From: Lachnoanaerobaculum sanguinis
GTDB taxonomy: Bacteria; Bacillota; Clostridia; Lachnospirales; Lachnospiraceae
Direction of reading: 5' to 3'
NCBI RefSeq assembly: GCF_033242365.1
Contig: NZ_BTHK01000004.1
Location: 131,209 to 195,208 of the forward strand
DNA length: 64,000 nucleotides
A model generated the notes under the pieces. That model saw nothing but the letters and a program-made list of their open reading frames with translations, was not told the DNA's origin and did not search any database. Positions 33,695 through 43,502 of this stretch are shown piece by piece. The position numbers and the translations under genes were made by a program. Every line of letters begins with the position of its first letter. Position 1 is the first letter of the stretch.

Positions 33695-35167
33695 TTAATA
33701 CATTAGAGTTACTTCCGAATTGGAATCCATCTTCCAATCATTTATAAAGTCCCATCCCATTTTTATATATGTGTCTATACTCATTAATTCATTGTATGTT
33801 ACATATCCGTTTTTATTTCCTTTTTGCAATGCTATATTACCTTTGCATACAGCAAAATTACTAATAATATCTAAAAATAAGCCATTACCGTATCCAACTA
33901 TATCTGTTGTTTCAACAACAGAAGAATTTACTTCTCCATCAGCACCGGAGGCTGATATTCCACTTACATATGTATATCCTATATCATTACTTCCATAAAT
34001 CGGACCTCTCACGATACATCTGTCTATAGTAGAACTGTCAAGCCATGGTGAAATCCCTGCCGCCATCGTATTATAATCATTTGATGACGCTTTTATATAA
34101 GCTTCTACTACACAATTAGATATAACCGATGCATTCTCTGCACTTGCAGTTATACCACCGCTTCTGGCATATGCATCACCTGACCCTAAAGTTAGTATTT
34201 CTCCTTTTACTAAACATTTTTCGATAGTACCATTCAGCAGTTTTCCACATATTCCGGCTGAATTAGCCATAAGAGTACCATTTCCACCAACTTGCAAGTC
34301 AATATCTGTATCAATAATCAGATCTGATACTGTGCCTCCATTTATCACACCAAACAATCCGGCATTATATGAATCGCTTGTGTTCTTATTTATTCTGAAT
34401 TTTATAGTATGCCCATTGCCCAAAAGTCTTCCTTTAAATGGTCGTTCTTCCGTACCTATCGGCTCCCAATCACCTAATTCAATATCATTTGTCAGTTCAT
34501 AGCTTCCATCAGGATTTGAGTTGATTCTCTCAATATCTTCTCTCGTACTGACTTTTATAGTAGACTTATTACCCTCTGATTTTTTATTTGTAATTTTATA
34601 TTTTACAGATACTTCATCATACTTTTTTCCGGTGTCATCTGTAGTATAAGTCTTTAGCAGATAAGTTCCTTCTCTCTTTATACTAATTGGTGTTATATAC
34701 TTGGTATCCGGCATTAAAATATCATCTGAATCATTTTCAACTTTATAATGAATCTCATAGTTATTTTTATTAGTTAAATATATTGTAATTGGCTTTGAAT
34801 ATTCACCTGATGGCTCTGAAATATGAACAAATGCACCCAGTTCTGCCTCTTTTTCTTTAATTTTATCAAGGTCCTCACCGGACATATTTTTTATTTCCTT
34901 TGCCATACTCAAAATTTTATCGGCTTTATCAATATCTCCTACTTTTTGATATGTATCGGCAAGTAAAATATAGCTTTCTACATTCTTAGGTTCTATTTTA
35001 ATAGCTTTATTAAGCCTTACAATCGCCTTTTCATAGTCTTCCGACAATAAATACTTCTCAGCACTCTTTAGTTGTATACTTGCTCTCATAGAAGCAATAT
35101 TTGCACATCCGGTCAAAAGCATGATGCTAAATAAAAACAATACCACATACTTTCTCTTCATAGTCAA
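33695..35167 (-). CDS. TPR lipoprotein with GLUG-type beta-helix (copy i)
   Basis: 490 residues (TTG at 35167 with AAGGA at 6 nt, or ATG at 35161): lipobox LLTGC, NIASMRASIQLKSAEKY, TPR-like helices, chitobiase-C-like domain (SGEYSKPITIYLTN to VKYKIT), then a repeat region (about 215-470) with GDWEPIGTEERPFKGRLLGN and repeated GI/GxxxGxI segments, as in GLUG/right-handed beta-helix surface proteins. It keeps the array's N-terminal base but swaps the CW repeats for a beta-helix tip, an example of modular exchange. Function unknown. Confidence 0.87.
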   Translation of the reverse strand: MTMKRKYVVLFLFSIMLLTGCANIASMRASIQLKSAEKYLLSEDYEKAIVRLNKAIKIEPKNVESYILLADTYQKVGDIDKADKILSMAKEIKNMSGEDLDKIKEKEAELGAFVHISEPSGEYSKPITIYLTNKNNYEIHYKVENDSDDILMPDTKYITPISIKREGTYLLKTYTTDDTGKKYDEVSVKYKITNKKSEGNKSTIKVSTREDIERINSNPDGSYELTNDIELGDWEPIGTEERPFKGRLLGNGHTIKFRINKNTSDSYNAGLFGVINGGTVSDLIIDTDIDLQVGGNGTLMANSAGICGKLLNGTIEKCLVKGEILTLGSGDAYARSGGITASAENASVISNCVVEAYIKASSNDYNTMAAGISPWLDSSTIDRCIVRGPIYGSNDIGYTYVSGISASGADGEVNSSVVETTDIVGYGNGLFLDIISNFAVCKGNIALQKGNKNGYVTYNELMSIDTYIKMGWDFINDWKMDSNSEVTLMY

Positions 35168-35201
35168 CTCTTATCCTTAATCCTCTCTAAACAATGAATT
35201 T

Positions 35202-36578
35202 CTATTCTCCAAGTGCCGTATCAATATTATCATATGTCAGCTCGGTATTTATATCCTCTGAAGTCAACTTTACCTTCTTTTCCAGCAATTTGTTCAGATA
35301 TTCAAGATCACCATCTCTATATTGTCCGGCTTTTTCCATGTAAAATCTTGATATATCTCTATTATATTTATAATATTTAAACTGCTTGGTATCATCTAAA
35401 TATTCCCTACCACACAATATGGAATTATCATCAAAAACTCTGAACAACTCCCCATATTCCCCATAAATATCAAGATAAAGTTTACCATCTACAACACTAT
35501 ATATATCCACAAAATAATTCGATTCATCATATATCCGTTTAATAATCAGCTCATCTCTATTGTCACCTGTAATATCTGCAAGTTTAAAAAAATATTCATA
35601 CGTATCATCACTATCAATAATGTTATTCAATCTCTTCCTATAACGTTCCTTATAATCTTCGTTTTTATTATTTTTGTCTCCGGAGTTTTTACTCTTATTA
35701 TTTTCTTCAACATCAATATCATCAATATCCGGAACCTCCATTGAATCTACAGCCTCTTTGATTCTGTCAGGATTCACACGATTGACTATATCATCTGAGC
35801 TGAGTATAACTTTATTATCCGATATCAACTGTTTTGTTTCCTCTATCTCTTTACTTTTGCTGTCTTTATCTAATTTCATATAGCGTACTATTGAAGAATT
35901 CCATCCTAATACAACCAGATTATCTTTATCTGACGAACTATAATCCTGTACAACATTACCGTTCTCAGCAAATATGACAGGTGAGCTTAAAAAACTAATT
36001 CGTACCGCTTTTCCTTTTATTAACTTAAACGGCACAATATATTCACTGCTACCATCTTTATCTTTTTTTGAAATAATTATTTCATCTTGACCGTCACCTG
36101 TTATATCCGCTAATGTAAAGTAATAATAGTCAGGAACTTTATCACTATCCAGAGAATCTATTTCATTTACACCACTGTAAAAATACAGTTCATCATCATC
36201 ACCTATAATACCTGTTTTATAGAAATTGTTGAGTATATCACTATATATTCTCTTGCTGTCAAGTAAGCAAACTTTCTCCTCCTGTGTGCCGCTTAGTCTC
36301 ACATCGTCCAAATCACGAAGCTTGTCGATAGTATCCTCGGCCTCTTTTTGTTCTCCGGCCTTCACATATGCATCTGCAAGCATTATATATGCATCTACAT
36401 TTTTACTTTGTATAGACACAGCTCTTTTCAACTTATTTATAGCTTTATCATAATTCTCAGCCTTCATGCTTTTTTTTGCACTCTTTATCTGCATATCCGC
36501 TATAGTAGACGAAATACCGGAGCAACCTGTCAAAAGCACCGCGCCAAACAATAAACCAATGAAACTTCTTTTTTTCAT
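35202..36578 (-). CDS. TPR lipoprotein with calcium-loop repeats (copy j)
   Basis: 458 residues: lipobox LLTGC, SSTIADMQIKSAKKSM, TPR-like helices (AENYDKAINKLKRAVSIQSKN) and two modules with DITGDGQDEIIIS and DITGDNRDELIIK loops, like copies g and h but more diverged. First gene of a minus-strand run with copy i and the 32494 lipoprotein. Function unknown. Confidence 0.87.
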   Translation of the reverse strand: MKKRSFIGLLFGAVLLTGCSGISSTIADMQIKSAKKSMKAENYDKAINKLKRAVSIQSKNVDAYIMLADAYVKAGEQKEAEDTIDKLRDLDDVRLSGTQEEKVCLLDSKRIYSDILNNFYKTGIIGDDDELYFYSGVNEIDSLDSDKVPDYYYFTLADITGDGQDEIIISKKDKDGSSEYIVPFKLIKGKAVRISFLSSPVIFAENGNVVQDYSSSDKDNLVVLGWNSSIVRYMKLDKDSKSKEIEETKQLISDNKVILSSDDIVNRVNPDRIKEAVDSMEVPDIDDIDVEENNKSKNSGDKNNKNEDYKERYRKRLNNIIDSDDTYEYFFKLADITGDNRDELIIKRIYDESNYFVDIYSVVDGKLYLDIYGEYGELFRVFDDNSILCGREYLDDTKQFKYYKYNRDISRFYMEKAGQYRDGDLEYLNKLLEKKVKLTSEDINTELTYDNIDTALGE

Positions 36579-36736
36579 TTTATACCCCTTTATTATGTAT
36601 ATATTATTCTAATGTTTTCAAGTATAGTTTTGCATAAATAAAGCTATATACAACATTTAAACTTGCAAAAAATTGTATCATAAACTTAATACTAAGTCAT
36701 TAAAAAATAATAAAAAAATAATATTTCTTAATAAAA

Positions 36737-36767
36737 AAAGCTGATATCCAACTTGAATATCAGCTTT
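36737..36767 (-). terminator. Terminator of the FMN/FAD reductase gene
   Basis: Stem AAAGCTGATAT / ATATCAGCTTT (36737-36747 / 36757-36767 approximately) with a minus-strand T-run, 9 nt past the stop at 36776. Confidence 0.8.
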
Positions 36768-36775
36768 ATATTTAA

Positions 36776-38878
36776 CTACTGCAATGTAGTATTCTTTATA
36801 GCGTCACTTACACCCTTTGAGGTAATAGATGCTCCGGATACGCTGTCAACCTTAAACTCACCGCTTGACTGCATTTTTCTCTTTATTTTCTCCATAGCCT
36901 TTCCTCCTATTTCGGCGGTTTCCTTTCCTCCGCTTATAGAAAGATCGTTTACTATACCGTTTTTAACGGTAAATGTAACTTCCACATCTCCGCCAAATCC
37001 CTTTGCGCTTCCTTTATAAGAACCGTCTTTAAGATCTGTCTTTATATCCTGTGGAACGAAGTTTGCATCTTCGTTTTCTACGACTATGGTTCTTTCGGTA
37101 TTTCCGCCGTTTGCAAGTACATATCCGTTTGCATTATCACCTGAAATACGTCCGAATACCACTATATCCGCCACGGCATTTCCACCTAATCTGTTGGCTC
37201 CGTGTACTCCGCCTACCACTTCACCGGCAGCGTAAAGTCCCTGGATAGCGCTTCCGTCTTCTTTTAAAACCTGAGTTTCAGTGTTTATCTTTACACCGCC
37301 CATTGTATGATGGATAGCAGGTTTCGCAAGTCCTGCAAAGTAAGGTGCCTTTGTAAGAGGTACTTCCATACTCTTTCTTCCGAATTCACTGTCCTCACCT
37401 GCTTCCTGCATTGAGGCGTACTTATTCATGGTAGCCACAAGATTCTCTTTGTTAATACCTGTTTTTTCAGCAAGTTCTTCTATTGTATTTGCTTCTACAA
37501 TAATTCCCTCATTTATATATTTTTCTATAGCACTGAGTGATTCTCTTACCGCAGTATCAAAAACAAGCCAGCTCTCTTCATTTGGCTGCTTAAGTATTGC
37601 TGCGGAAACAACATCTCTTGTCTCAAGTTCATTTACAAAACGATTTCCGTCGTCATTTACCAATATAGCACCGTTACCGCGAACACCCTCTGTATACATT
37701 GTCGCGGTATTCGGATTTACGGTAGGATGAGTCTGAATCTGCTCGATATCTGTGAGTCCGGCTCCCAATTCAAGTGCCATTTCTATACCGTCACCTGTAG
37801 CTCCGGAATGGTTCGTTGTAATAAATCCTGCAAGCTGTGGCGCATATTTTACCACCATATCGGGATTTGCTCCGAAACCTCCTGTAGCAAGTATAACAGC
37901 CTTGGTATTTATAACAAACTCTCCATTTTCATCCTCGGCTTCCACTCCTGTTATCTTACCGTCCTTATCGGCAATTATCTTTGTAGCCTTGGTTTCAAGT
38001 AAAACAGGAATTCCAAGTTCATCAAGCTTTGCGTTTAAGGTCTTTACAAGCATAGGTCCTACCGCAGATGTATCACTTGGTCTGTGTATTCTCTTTACAC
38101 TTGCTCCACCGAACTGAGCAACTACAGAAAGATCTCCGCCGATTTCATTTACCCAGTCAACTGCTGCAGCTGAATTTTGTACCAATGTTCTTACAAGATC
38201 GGGGTCGTTTAAATTCTTTCCGCCCTTCATTGTATCTTCATAGAACAAATCATTGCTGTCCTCTATACCGTCTCTTTTTTGATACTGAGTTTCAGAAGCG
38301 TTCAAACCGCCTGTAGCCCTTACGGTATTACCGCCTGTAAAAGGCATCTTCTCCAAAATAACTACATTTGTAGCGCCTTTTTGTGCCGCTTCTATCGCCG
38401 CACTCATTCCTGCACCACCTGCACCTATTACTACAATATCTGCAGACTTTACTTCCATATTTTCTTTAACTTCTTTACCCCGAGCCTTCAGTAAAGCCTT
38501 TTTCAACGCTCTTTTCAAAGCTGTGGAAGTGACTGTTGCACCGCTTACAGAGTCAATCTCGGTATCAAGCGCTGTTTTCATCTGTGCATTGAGTTTTTCA
38601 ACAGCAGCTCCTCCTATATCCGGAGTTTCCTTAGACCCTTCAAATGAAATATTTTCTATTCCGTTATCTCCGACTGTTACTATGGCTTTTACCTTGCCAC
38701 CAAATCCCTTTTCCGTAGCGGAATATGTACCGGCAATATATTTGATATTATCTTTTATAGTCTTTCTGATACCATCAGTAACCGGAAAAGCTATTATAAT
38801 AGTAATAACAGCGGCCAAAATCATTAAACAGAGCCCCAAAGTGTTACCACTGTTTCGTTTTTTCGGTTGCTTACCCAT
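36776..38878 (-). CDS. Flavinylated FMN-FAD surface reductase (fumarate-reductase-like)
   Basis: 700 residues. An N-terminal membrane helix (15-34) puts the rest outside. FMN-binding domain 1 holds the ApbE target motif D109-SVSGA-T115; an FAD domain follows (GAGGAG at 152-157, EKMPFTGGNTVRATGG) with the fumarate-reductase/flavocytochrome c fold, and a second FMN-binding domain ends with D678-SVSGA-S684. In Gram-positives such proteins are covalently flavinylated and reduce fumarate, urocanate or related acceptors at the cell surface with electrons from extracellular electron transfer. Two FMN domains around one FAD domain is a rarer order. No neighbouring partner gene. Substrate not deducible. 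Confidence 0.9.
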   Translation of the reverse strand: MGKQPKKRNSGNTLGLCLMILAAVITIIIAFPVTDGIRKTIKDNIKYIAGTYSATEKGFGGKVKAIVTVGDNGIENISFEGSKETPDIGGAAVEKLNAQMKTALDTEIDSVSGATVTSTALKRALKKALLKARGKEVKENMEVKSADIVVIGAGGAGMSAAIEAAQKGATNVVILEKMPFTGGNTVRATGGLNASETQYQKRDGIEDSNDLFYEDTMKGGKNLNDPDLVRTLVQNSAAAVDWVNEIGGDLSVVAQFGGASVKRIHRPSDTSAVGPMLVKTLNAKLDELGIPVLLETKATKIIADKDGKITGVEAEDENGEFVINTKAVILATGGFGANPDMVVKYAPQLAGFITTNHSGATGDGIEMALELGAGLTDIEQIQTHPTVNPNTATMYTEGVRGNGAILVNDDGNRFVNELETRDVVSAAILKQPNEESWLVFDTAVRESLSAIEKYINEGIIVEANTIEELAEKTGINKENLVATMNKYASMQEAGEDSEFGRKSMEVPLTKAPYFAGLAKPAIHHTMGGVKINTETQVLKEDGSAIQGLYAAGEVVGGVHGANRLGGNAVADIVVFGRISGDNANGYVLANGGNTERTIVVENEDANFVPQDIKTDLKDGSYKGSAKGFGGDVEVTFTVKNGIVNDLSISGGKETAEIGGKAMEKIKRKMQSSGEFKVDSVSGASITSKGVSDAIKNTTLQ

Positions 38879-39076
38879 TTAAAACCTCCTTAAACCTCTT
38901 ACAATTTACCGGTACATTATATACTATATTTTCATAAAGTTAAAGTTTAAAACTTTAACAGTACGGTAAAATATATTCCCAAAATTATATAAAAGTGTTA
39001 TAATATATTTTATACAATTAAATATTGTACATTTACAATAATCTTTGTCCTTTATATAGGATATTAAGGAGGTAAT

Positions 39077-40024
39077 ATGAAAAATATAACAGTTGCAGGC
39101 GGTGGCGTACTTGGTTCACAGATAGCTTTTCAATCAGCTTTTTGCGGTTTCAATGTAAAGATTTGGCTCAGAAGTGAAGAGTCTATAGGAAGAACAAAGC
39201 CGAAATTGGATAGATTATATAATATTTACAAGAGTACATTAAGTGAGGCTAAGAAAAGTATTGGTTCGGGGGTCTCATTACCGAGAGGACTTGCTCCTGA
39301 TTCCGGATCACTTACGGAATCAGATATAGATAAGCTTCTGGAATCTACAGAGAAAGCCTACAAAGAAATAATTCTTACCACAAGTTTTGAAGAGGCTTGT
39401 AAGGATACAGACCTTGTAATTGAAAGTATGGCTGAAAATCCTGAAGCAAAGAAGGAATTTTATAAAGCTTTGGATCCACATCTTGAGGAAAAGACAATAG
39501 TTGCCACAAACTCTTCAAGTATGATTCCAAGCCAATTCCGTGACTGTCTTAGGAGACCTGAAAAATATCTTGCAATTCACTTTGCAAACAATATTTGGAT
39601 CAGCAATACTGCCGAGATTATGGGGCATGACGGTACAGACAAGGATGCATATGAGGCTGTAGCAAAGTTTGCATCTGATATTAAAATGATTCCGCTTCGC
39701 CTTACTAAAGAACAACCAGGATATATATTAAATTCCATGCTGATACCTTTCTTAAATGCAGGACAGATGCTGCTTGCAAAGGAAGTCGCAGATCCTGCTA
39801 CCATCGATCTTACATGGAGACTGGGCACAGGATCACCCTACGGTCCTTTCCAGATTCTTGATATAATCGGTTTAAGTACAGCCCTTAATGTAGTATCAAA
39901 CGATCCGCTTTCAAAGGATCCAGGTACTGTTCAAGGTAAAATAAAAGCTGTTCTTGAAAAATATATTTCAGAAGGTAAAACAGGTATAAATGCAGGTGAA
40001 GGATTCTATAAATATAATAACTAA
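39077..40024 (+). CDS. 3-hydroxyacyl-CoA dehydrogenase, NAD-dependent
   Basis: 315 residues, normal length for the short 3-hydroxyacyl/3-hydroxybutyryl-CoA dehydrogenase family. NAD-binding GGGVLGSQIA (8-17), catalytic-site ESMAENPEAKK with conserved SSMIPSQ and HFANN segments, and the C-terminal helical domain (LGTGSPYGPFQILDIIGL). Strong AAGGAGG ribosome site. It oxidises 3-hydroxyacyl-CoA, reversibly, to the 3-keto form. Stands alone without thiolase or crotonase neighbours. A tail fragment of a second copy lies at 22077. Confidence 0.9.
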   Translation: MKNITVAGGGVLGSQIAFQSAFCGFNVKIWLRSEESIGRTKPKLDRLYNIYKSTLSEAKKSIGSGVSLPRGLAPDSGSLTESDIDKLLESTEKAYKEIILTTSFEEACKDTDLVIESMAENPEAKKEFYKALDPHLEEKTIVATNSSSMIPSQFRDCLRRPEKYLAIHFANNIWISNTAEIMGHDGTDKDAYEAVAKFASDIKMIPLRLTKEQPGYILNSMLIPFLNAGQMLLAKEVADPATIDLTWRLGTGSPYGPFQILDIIGLSTALNVVSNDPLSKDPGTVQGKIKAVLEKYISEGKTGINAGEGFYKYNN

Positions 40025-40032
40025 TTAAAATA

Positions 40033-40069
40033 AGCGATTACCCGATATGTAGTTATATCGGGTAATCGC
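40033..40069. terminator. Bidirectional terminator between dehydrogenase and serine dehydratase genes
   Basis: Perfect stem GCGATTACCCGATAT / ATATCGGGTAATCGC with A- and T-rich flanks (TTTTT on the plus side), between convergent genes. Confidence 0.9.
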
Positions 40070-40073
40070 ATTT

Positions 40074-40943
40074 TTATCTGCAACCTCCGCAGGCATCACA
40101 TGCACTTTTTGTCACCGCGCATCCGCCAAGTGCTGTTTCTCTAAGTTCTACAGGCATTCTCTTACCTACCTTATACATAGTATCAAGCATTTCATCAAAA
40201 GGTATAAGCTGCTTTATTCCCGCCATTGTGAGTTCTGCCGCCACCAATGCATTTGCAACTCCGGAAGCATTCCTGTTTTGACATGGATACTCTACCAGTC
40301 CACCTACAGGATCACATACCAATCCAAGCATATTCATAAGCACCGTTGATGCCGCATCAAGACATTGAGAAGGGCTTCCTCCCAACAGTTCAACAGCTCC
40401 AGCCGCCGCCATGGCTGCCGCTACACCCATCTCCGCCTGACAACCACCCACAGCCCCGGCTACAGTAGCATTTCTCATAGCCAGATATCCTATTGCACCT
40501 GCTGTAAATAATGCATCTAATATTTTCTCATCAGAAAAAGAATATACATCCTGCATTGCTAATAAGAGTCCCGGAACTACTCCTGATGAACCTGCGGTAG
40601 GAGCCGCCACTATAAGTCCCATGGAGGCATTGCATTCCAAAACGGCCATTGCATACATTACTGCCTTTGAAAGTACCGGACCTCCTATATTTTTCTTCTG
40701 ATTTTGATATTCGCTAAGCTTTTTTGCCTCACCTCCTATAAGTCCTCCCATTGATTTTATAGGTGTATTTACAGGTAATGTTGAAGAGTCTCTCATAATC
40801 TCAAGAACTCTTTTCATTTTATTTATTATCTCTTCTTTTGAACTTGTACTCTCATCACATTCTCTTCTTTTCATTACATCTGAAATGGATAGATCATTCT
40901 TATCACAAAGTTCTAAAAGCTCTTTTGCATTAATAAAATCCAT
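40074..40943 (-). CDS. sdaAA: L-serine dehydratase, iron-sulfur type, alpha subunit
   Basis: 289 residues, typical alpha chain length. MGLIVAAPTAGSSGVVPG and VGGCQAEMGVAAAMAAAG are family signatures; cysteines at the conserved positions (C-rich tail GGCAVTKSACDACGGC included) serve the oxygen-sensitive [4Fe-4S] cluster. With the beta chain it converts L-serine to pyruvate and ammonia. It starts 8 nt after the beta gene, same operon. Confidence 0.95.
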   Translation of the reverse strand: MDFINAKELLELCDKNDLSISDVMKRRECDESTSSKEEIINKMKRVLEIMRDSSTLPVNTPIKSMGGLIGGEAKKLSEYQNQKKNIGGPVLSKAVMYAMAVLECNASMGLIVAAPTAGSSGVVPGLLLAMQDVYSFSDEKILDALFTAGAIGYLAMRNATVAGAVGGCQAEMGVAAAMAAAGAVELLGGSPSQCLDAASTVLMNMLGLVCDPVGGLVEYPCQNRNASGVANALVAAELTMAGIKQLIPFDEMLDTMYKVGKRMPVELRETALGGCAVTKSACDACGGCR

Positions 40944-40951
40944 AATCTCTC

Positions 40952-41617
40952 CTATTGAACTATCATCACCTGTGATATATGTTCATTTTTATATAATCCC
41001 GGTTTTATATCCGGCGGTATCATTTCATCCGATTCTATAATTGTATATGCCTTATTTCCCTTTGATTCTCTGTAAAGCTTCATAAATGCGATATTTATAT
41101 TATGCTCACTTAAAATCTTACTGATATATGCTATAACTCCCGGTCTGTCACGATGCACCAAAATAATAGCACTGTACTCACCTGAAAAGTCTATATCAAC
41201 CTGATCTATCTTTACTATTCTTACCTTTCCACCGCCAAGGGATTCACCTCTGACTGTAACCTTTCTCCCGTCTTCATCCTCCATACATACATCAACTGTA
41301 TTCGGATGAATCTCGGTAAGCTCACTGTTTGGCGTAAATTTGTACTCTATCCCTCTCTCGGCGGCAATGCTGAATGAATCACGTATTCTTACATCATCTG
41401 TGCTAAATCCCATAAGTCCGCCAAGCAATGCTCTATCCGTACCATGTCCTTTGTAAGTCTTTGCAAAGGAGCCGTAAAGTATAAACTCTACCTTTTTGGG
41501 ATTCCCCCCTATCATCTTTCTGGCTAAGAATGCAATTACACATGCCCCTGCGGTATGTGAACTTGAAGGCCCTATCATATTTGGACCAAGCACATCAAAA
41601 ACACTGATAAATGCCAT
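40952..41617 (-). CDS. sdaAB: L-serine dehydratase, iron-sulfur type, beta subunit
   Basis: 221 residues. Serine dehydratase beta domain with GPSSSHTAGACVIAFLARKM near the N-terminus, then an ACT domain (GVIAYISKILSEHNINIAFMK, ending IESDEMI), which fits the clostridial two-gene enzyme. Partner of sdaAA immediately downstream. Confidence 0.95.
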   Translation of the reverse strand: MAFISVFDVLGPNMIGPSSSHTAGACVIAFLARKMIGGNPKKVEFILYGSFAKTYKGHGTDRALLGGLMGFSTDDVRIRDSFSIAAERGIEYKFTPNSELTEIHPNTVDVCMEDEDGRKVTVRGESLGGGKVRIVKIDQVDIDFSGEYSAIILVHRDRPGVIAYISKILSEHNINIAFMKLYRESKGNKAYTIIESDEMIPPDIKPGLYKNEHISQVMIVQ

Positions 41618-41803
41618 ATTATCTCCCCAAAACTAAATTTTGTTCTATTCATTCGCATTATTTTAACATATTTAAAAATGAAAGCAAACATATTATAAAA
41701 ACTACATTGGTGGTATTTTTTAAAATCTAATTTATAATTAAGATTTCTTTTTCCTGTTTTCATGTATAATGTATTTGAAGAAATCAAATCATATGGAGGT
41801 AAA

Positions 41804-42676
41804 ATGAAGAAACTATTATTATATTTAACAATTCTTGCATTGCCTGTTATAAGTGCAGGATGCAAAAGTAAGGATACTTCAGATTTGAAAAGTATTATGA
41901 CTACAGAAGCTAACGGTGCCATGTCACCTACTACTACCGCTGCCGAGGGTGCTAACGGCGCTATGTCACCAACTACAATTGCACCTACAAGTGACAGTAA
42001 AGAGTCCTCTTCGGCTGAAACAAAATCAGGTAAAACAACTACCGCCGATAAAAAATCATCTTCCAAATCAAGTGTTACCGAAAATGCGCAGAGCTATTCC
42101 AAGGATAAATCAAAAGTCTCTTATCCTAAACTTAGCGGAATTGACTCTAAAATAGAATCATCAGTAAATAAAGCTATTGAGGATAATGCCAAACTTGCTT
42201 TGGATTCATTTACTTCAAATGCCGGTTCAACTGCCGAATTAAAGTATAATGTAAAAAATCAAAGCAGAAACAGAATGAGTATAGTTTACACCGGAACACT
42301 TAAAACAGGAAATGAGAGTAAAAAGATTATTTTTACAAATAATATAAATCTTGATACAGGTGAAAGTATCGGGCTTACAGATTTTGCCGATCCGCTTACC
42401 ATTGCAAACTACATACTCTCAGATGATGTTGAACTTGAAAATGCTACAAACACACAGGCTGCAGGCTTTACAGAATATAAAAAGACATTAAGTGTTGATA
42501 CTCTGAAAGCCTTGCTTGAGGATGCGGATTTCCCTCTTATAAAGAAAAATGATGTGAATGAAGGTTTTCCGAAGCTTTTCTCTTACGAATCAGGTGGTGA
42601 TATTTTTATAGCCATGCCTCTTTCTCATGAGCTTGGTGACTATGTACTTGTAAAATATTCTCCAAGCACTAAATAA
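41804..42676 (+). CDS. Lipoprotein with DUF3298/DUF4163-like domain
   Basis: The start is ATG 41804, with TGGAGGTAAA before it; the ATG at 41762 is rejected. 290 residues: lipobox ISAGC, a low-complexity Ser/Thr/Ala linker containing two NGAMSPTT units (about 35-60), then a C-terminal domain (about 105-290) with SYPKLSGIDSKIESSVNKAI and TGESIGLTDF, as in PdaC/RsiV-like DUF3298 proteins. Likely wall-associated and possibly ligand-binding. Isolated gene on the plus strand before upp. Confidence 0.8.
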   Translation: MKKLLLYLTILALPVISAGCKSKDTSDLKSIMTTEANGAMSPTTTAAEGANGAMSPTTIAPTSDSKESSSAETKSGKTTTADKKSSSKSSVTENAQSYSKDKSKVSYPKLSGIDSKIESSVNKAIEDNAKLALDSFTSNAGSTAELKYNVKNQSRNRMSIVYTGTLKTGNESKKIIFTNNINLDTGESIGLTDFADPLTIANYILSDDVELENATNTQAAGFTEYKKTLSVDTLKALLEDADFPLIKKNDVNEGFPKLFSYESGGDIFIAMPLSHELGDYVLVKYSPSTK

Positions 42677-42745
42677 TTTTTTCTATGTACTTATGTATTT
42701 ATTTGCTCTATAATAAGGGAAGCAAATTTTAGATTGAGGTGTAAA

Positions 42746-43375
42746 ATGTCAAAAGTTTATATTAATAAGCATCCGTTGGTTCAACACAAAATATCAATTC
42801 TTCGTGATAAGAACACAGGAACCAATGAATTCAGATCTCTTGTAGGTGAAATTGCAATGTTGATGGGATATGAAGCCTTAAACGACCTTCCTACAGAAGA
42901 AGTTGAAGTAGAAACTCCACTTGAAAAATGTATGACTGAAATGATTTCAGGTAGAAAAATGGCAATAGTACCTATACTTAGAGCAGGGCTCGGTATGGTT
43001 GACGGTATCTTACAGCTTGTGCCGGCATCAAAGGTAGGACATATAGGTCTTTACAGAGATGAAGAAACTCATACACCTGTAGAATATTATTGTAAACTTC
43101 CAAACCCTATTGAGGAGAGAATAATAGTTGTTACAGATCCTATGCTTGCAACAGGCGGTTCTGCTATCGATGCCATATCTCAAATCAAGAAACATGGCGG
43201 TAAAAAAATAAAATTCATGTGTATCATAGCCGCACCTGAAGGACTTAAAGCTCTTGAAGAGGCCCATCCGGATGTACAGATATATGTAGGTCACCTTGAC
43301 AGACAACTTAATTCCGACGCTTATATTTGTCCGGGACTTGGAGATGCCGGCGACAGAATATTCGGAACAAAATAA
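42746..43375 (+). CDS. upp: Uracil phosphoribosyltransferase
   Basis: ATG 42746 with GAGGTG upstream gives 209 residues, the normal Upp length; the upstream TTG at 42734 overlaps the binding site. PRPP-binding VTDPMLATGGSAIDAI and uracil-site PGLGDAGDRIFGT near the end. It converts uracil and PRPP to UMP in pyrimidine salvage. Confidence 0.96.
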   Translation: MSKVYINKHPLVQHKISILRDKNTGTNEFRSLVGEIAMLMGYEALNDLPTEEVEVETPLEKCMTEMISGRKMAIVPILRAGLGMVDGILQLVPASKVGHIGLYRDEETHTPVEYYCKLPNPIEERIIVVTDPMLATGGSAIDAISQIKKHGGKKIKFMCIIAAPEGLKALEEAHPDVQIYVGHLDRQLNSDAYICPGLGDAGDRIFGTK

Positions 43376-43396
43376 ATAACAGCAATAAATTATTTC

Positions 43397-43419
43397 GGCC
43401 ACCTTCGGGTGGCTGTTTT
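43397..43419 (+). terminator. Terminator of upp
   Basis: Stem GCCACC / GGTGGC with a stable TTCG loop, then TGTTTTAT. Confidence 0.85.
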
Positions 43420-43430
43420 ATAAAAACAGA

Positions 43431-43454
43431 GGAGCCACACTTTCGTGCGACTCC
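43431..43454 (-). terminator. Terminator of the giant surface-protein operon
   Basis: On the minus strand GGAGTCGCAC / GTGTGGCTCC pairs fully with two G-U wobbles around a GAAA loop, followed by TCTGTTTTTAT. The mismatches on the plus strand show it acts on the minus strand. Confidence 0.75.
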
Positions 43455-43502
43455 CCTTTTTTATTTCGGACTGAAAATATCTACAAGTTTTATAAACTAT
43501 AA

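Noticed and set aside
37752..38117. 121-codon plus-strand frame opposite the reductase gene
   Set aside because: Shadow frame of a strongly conserved enzyme.
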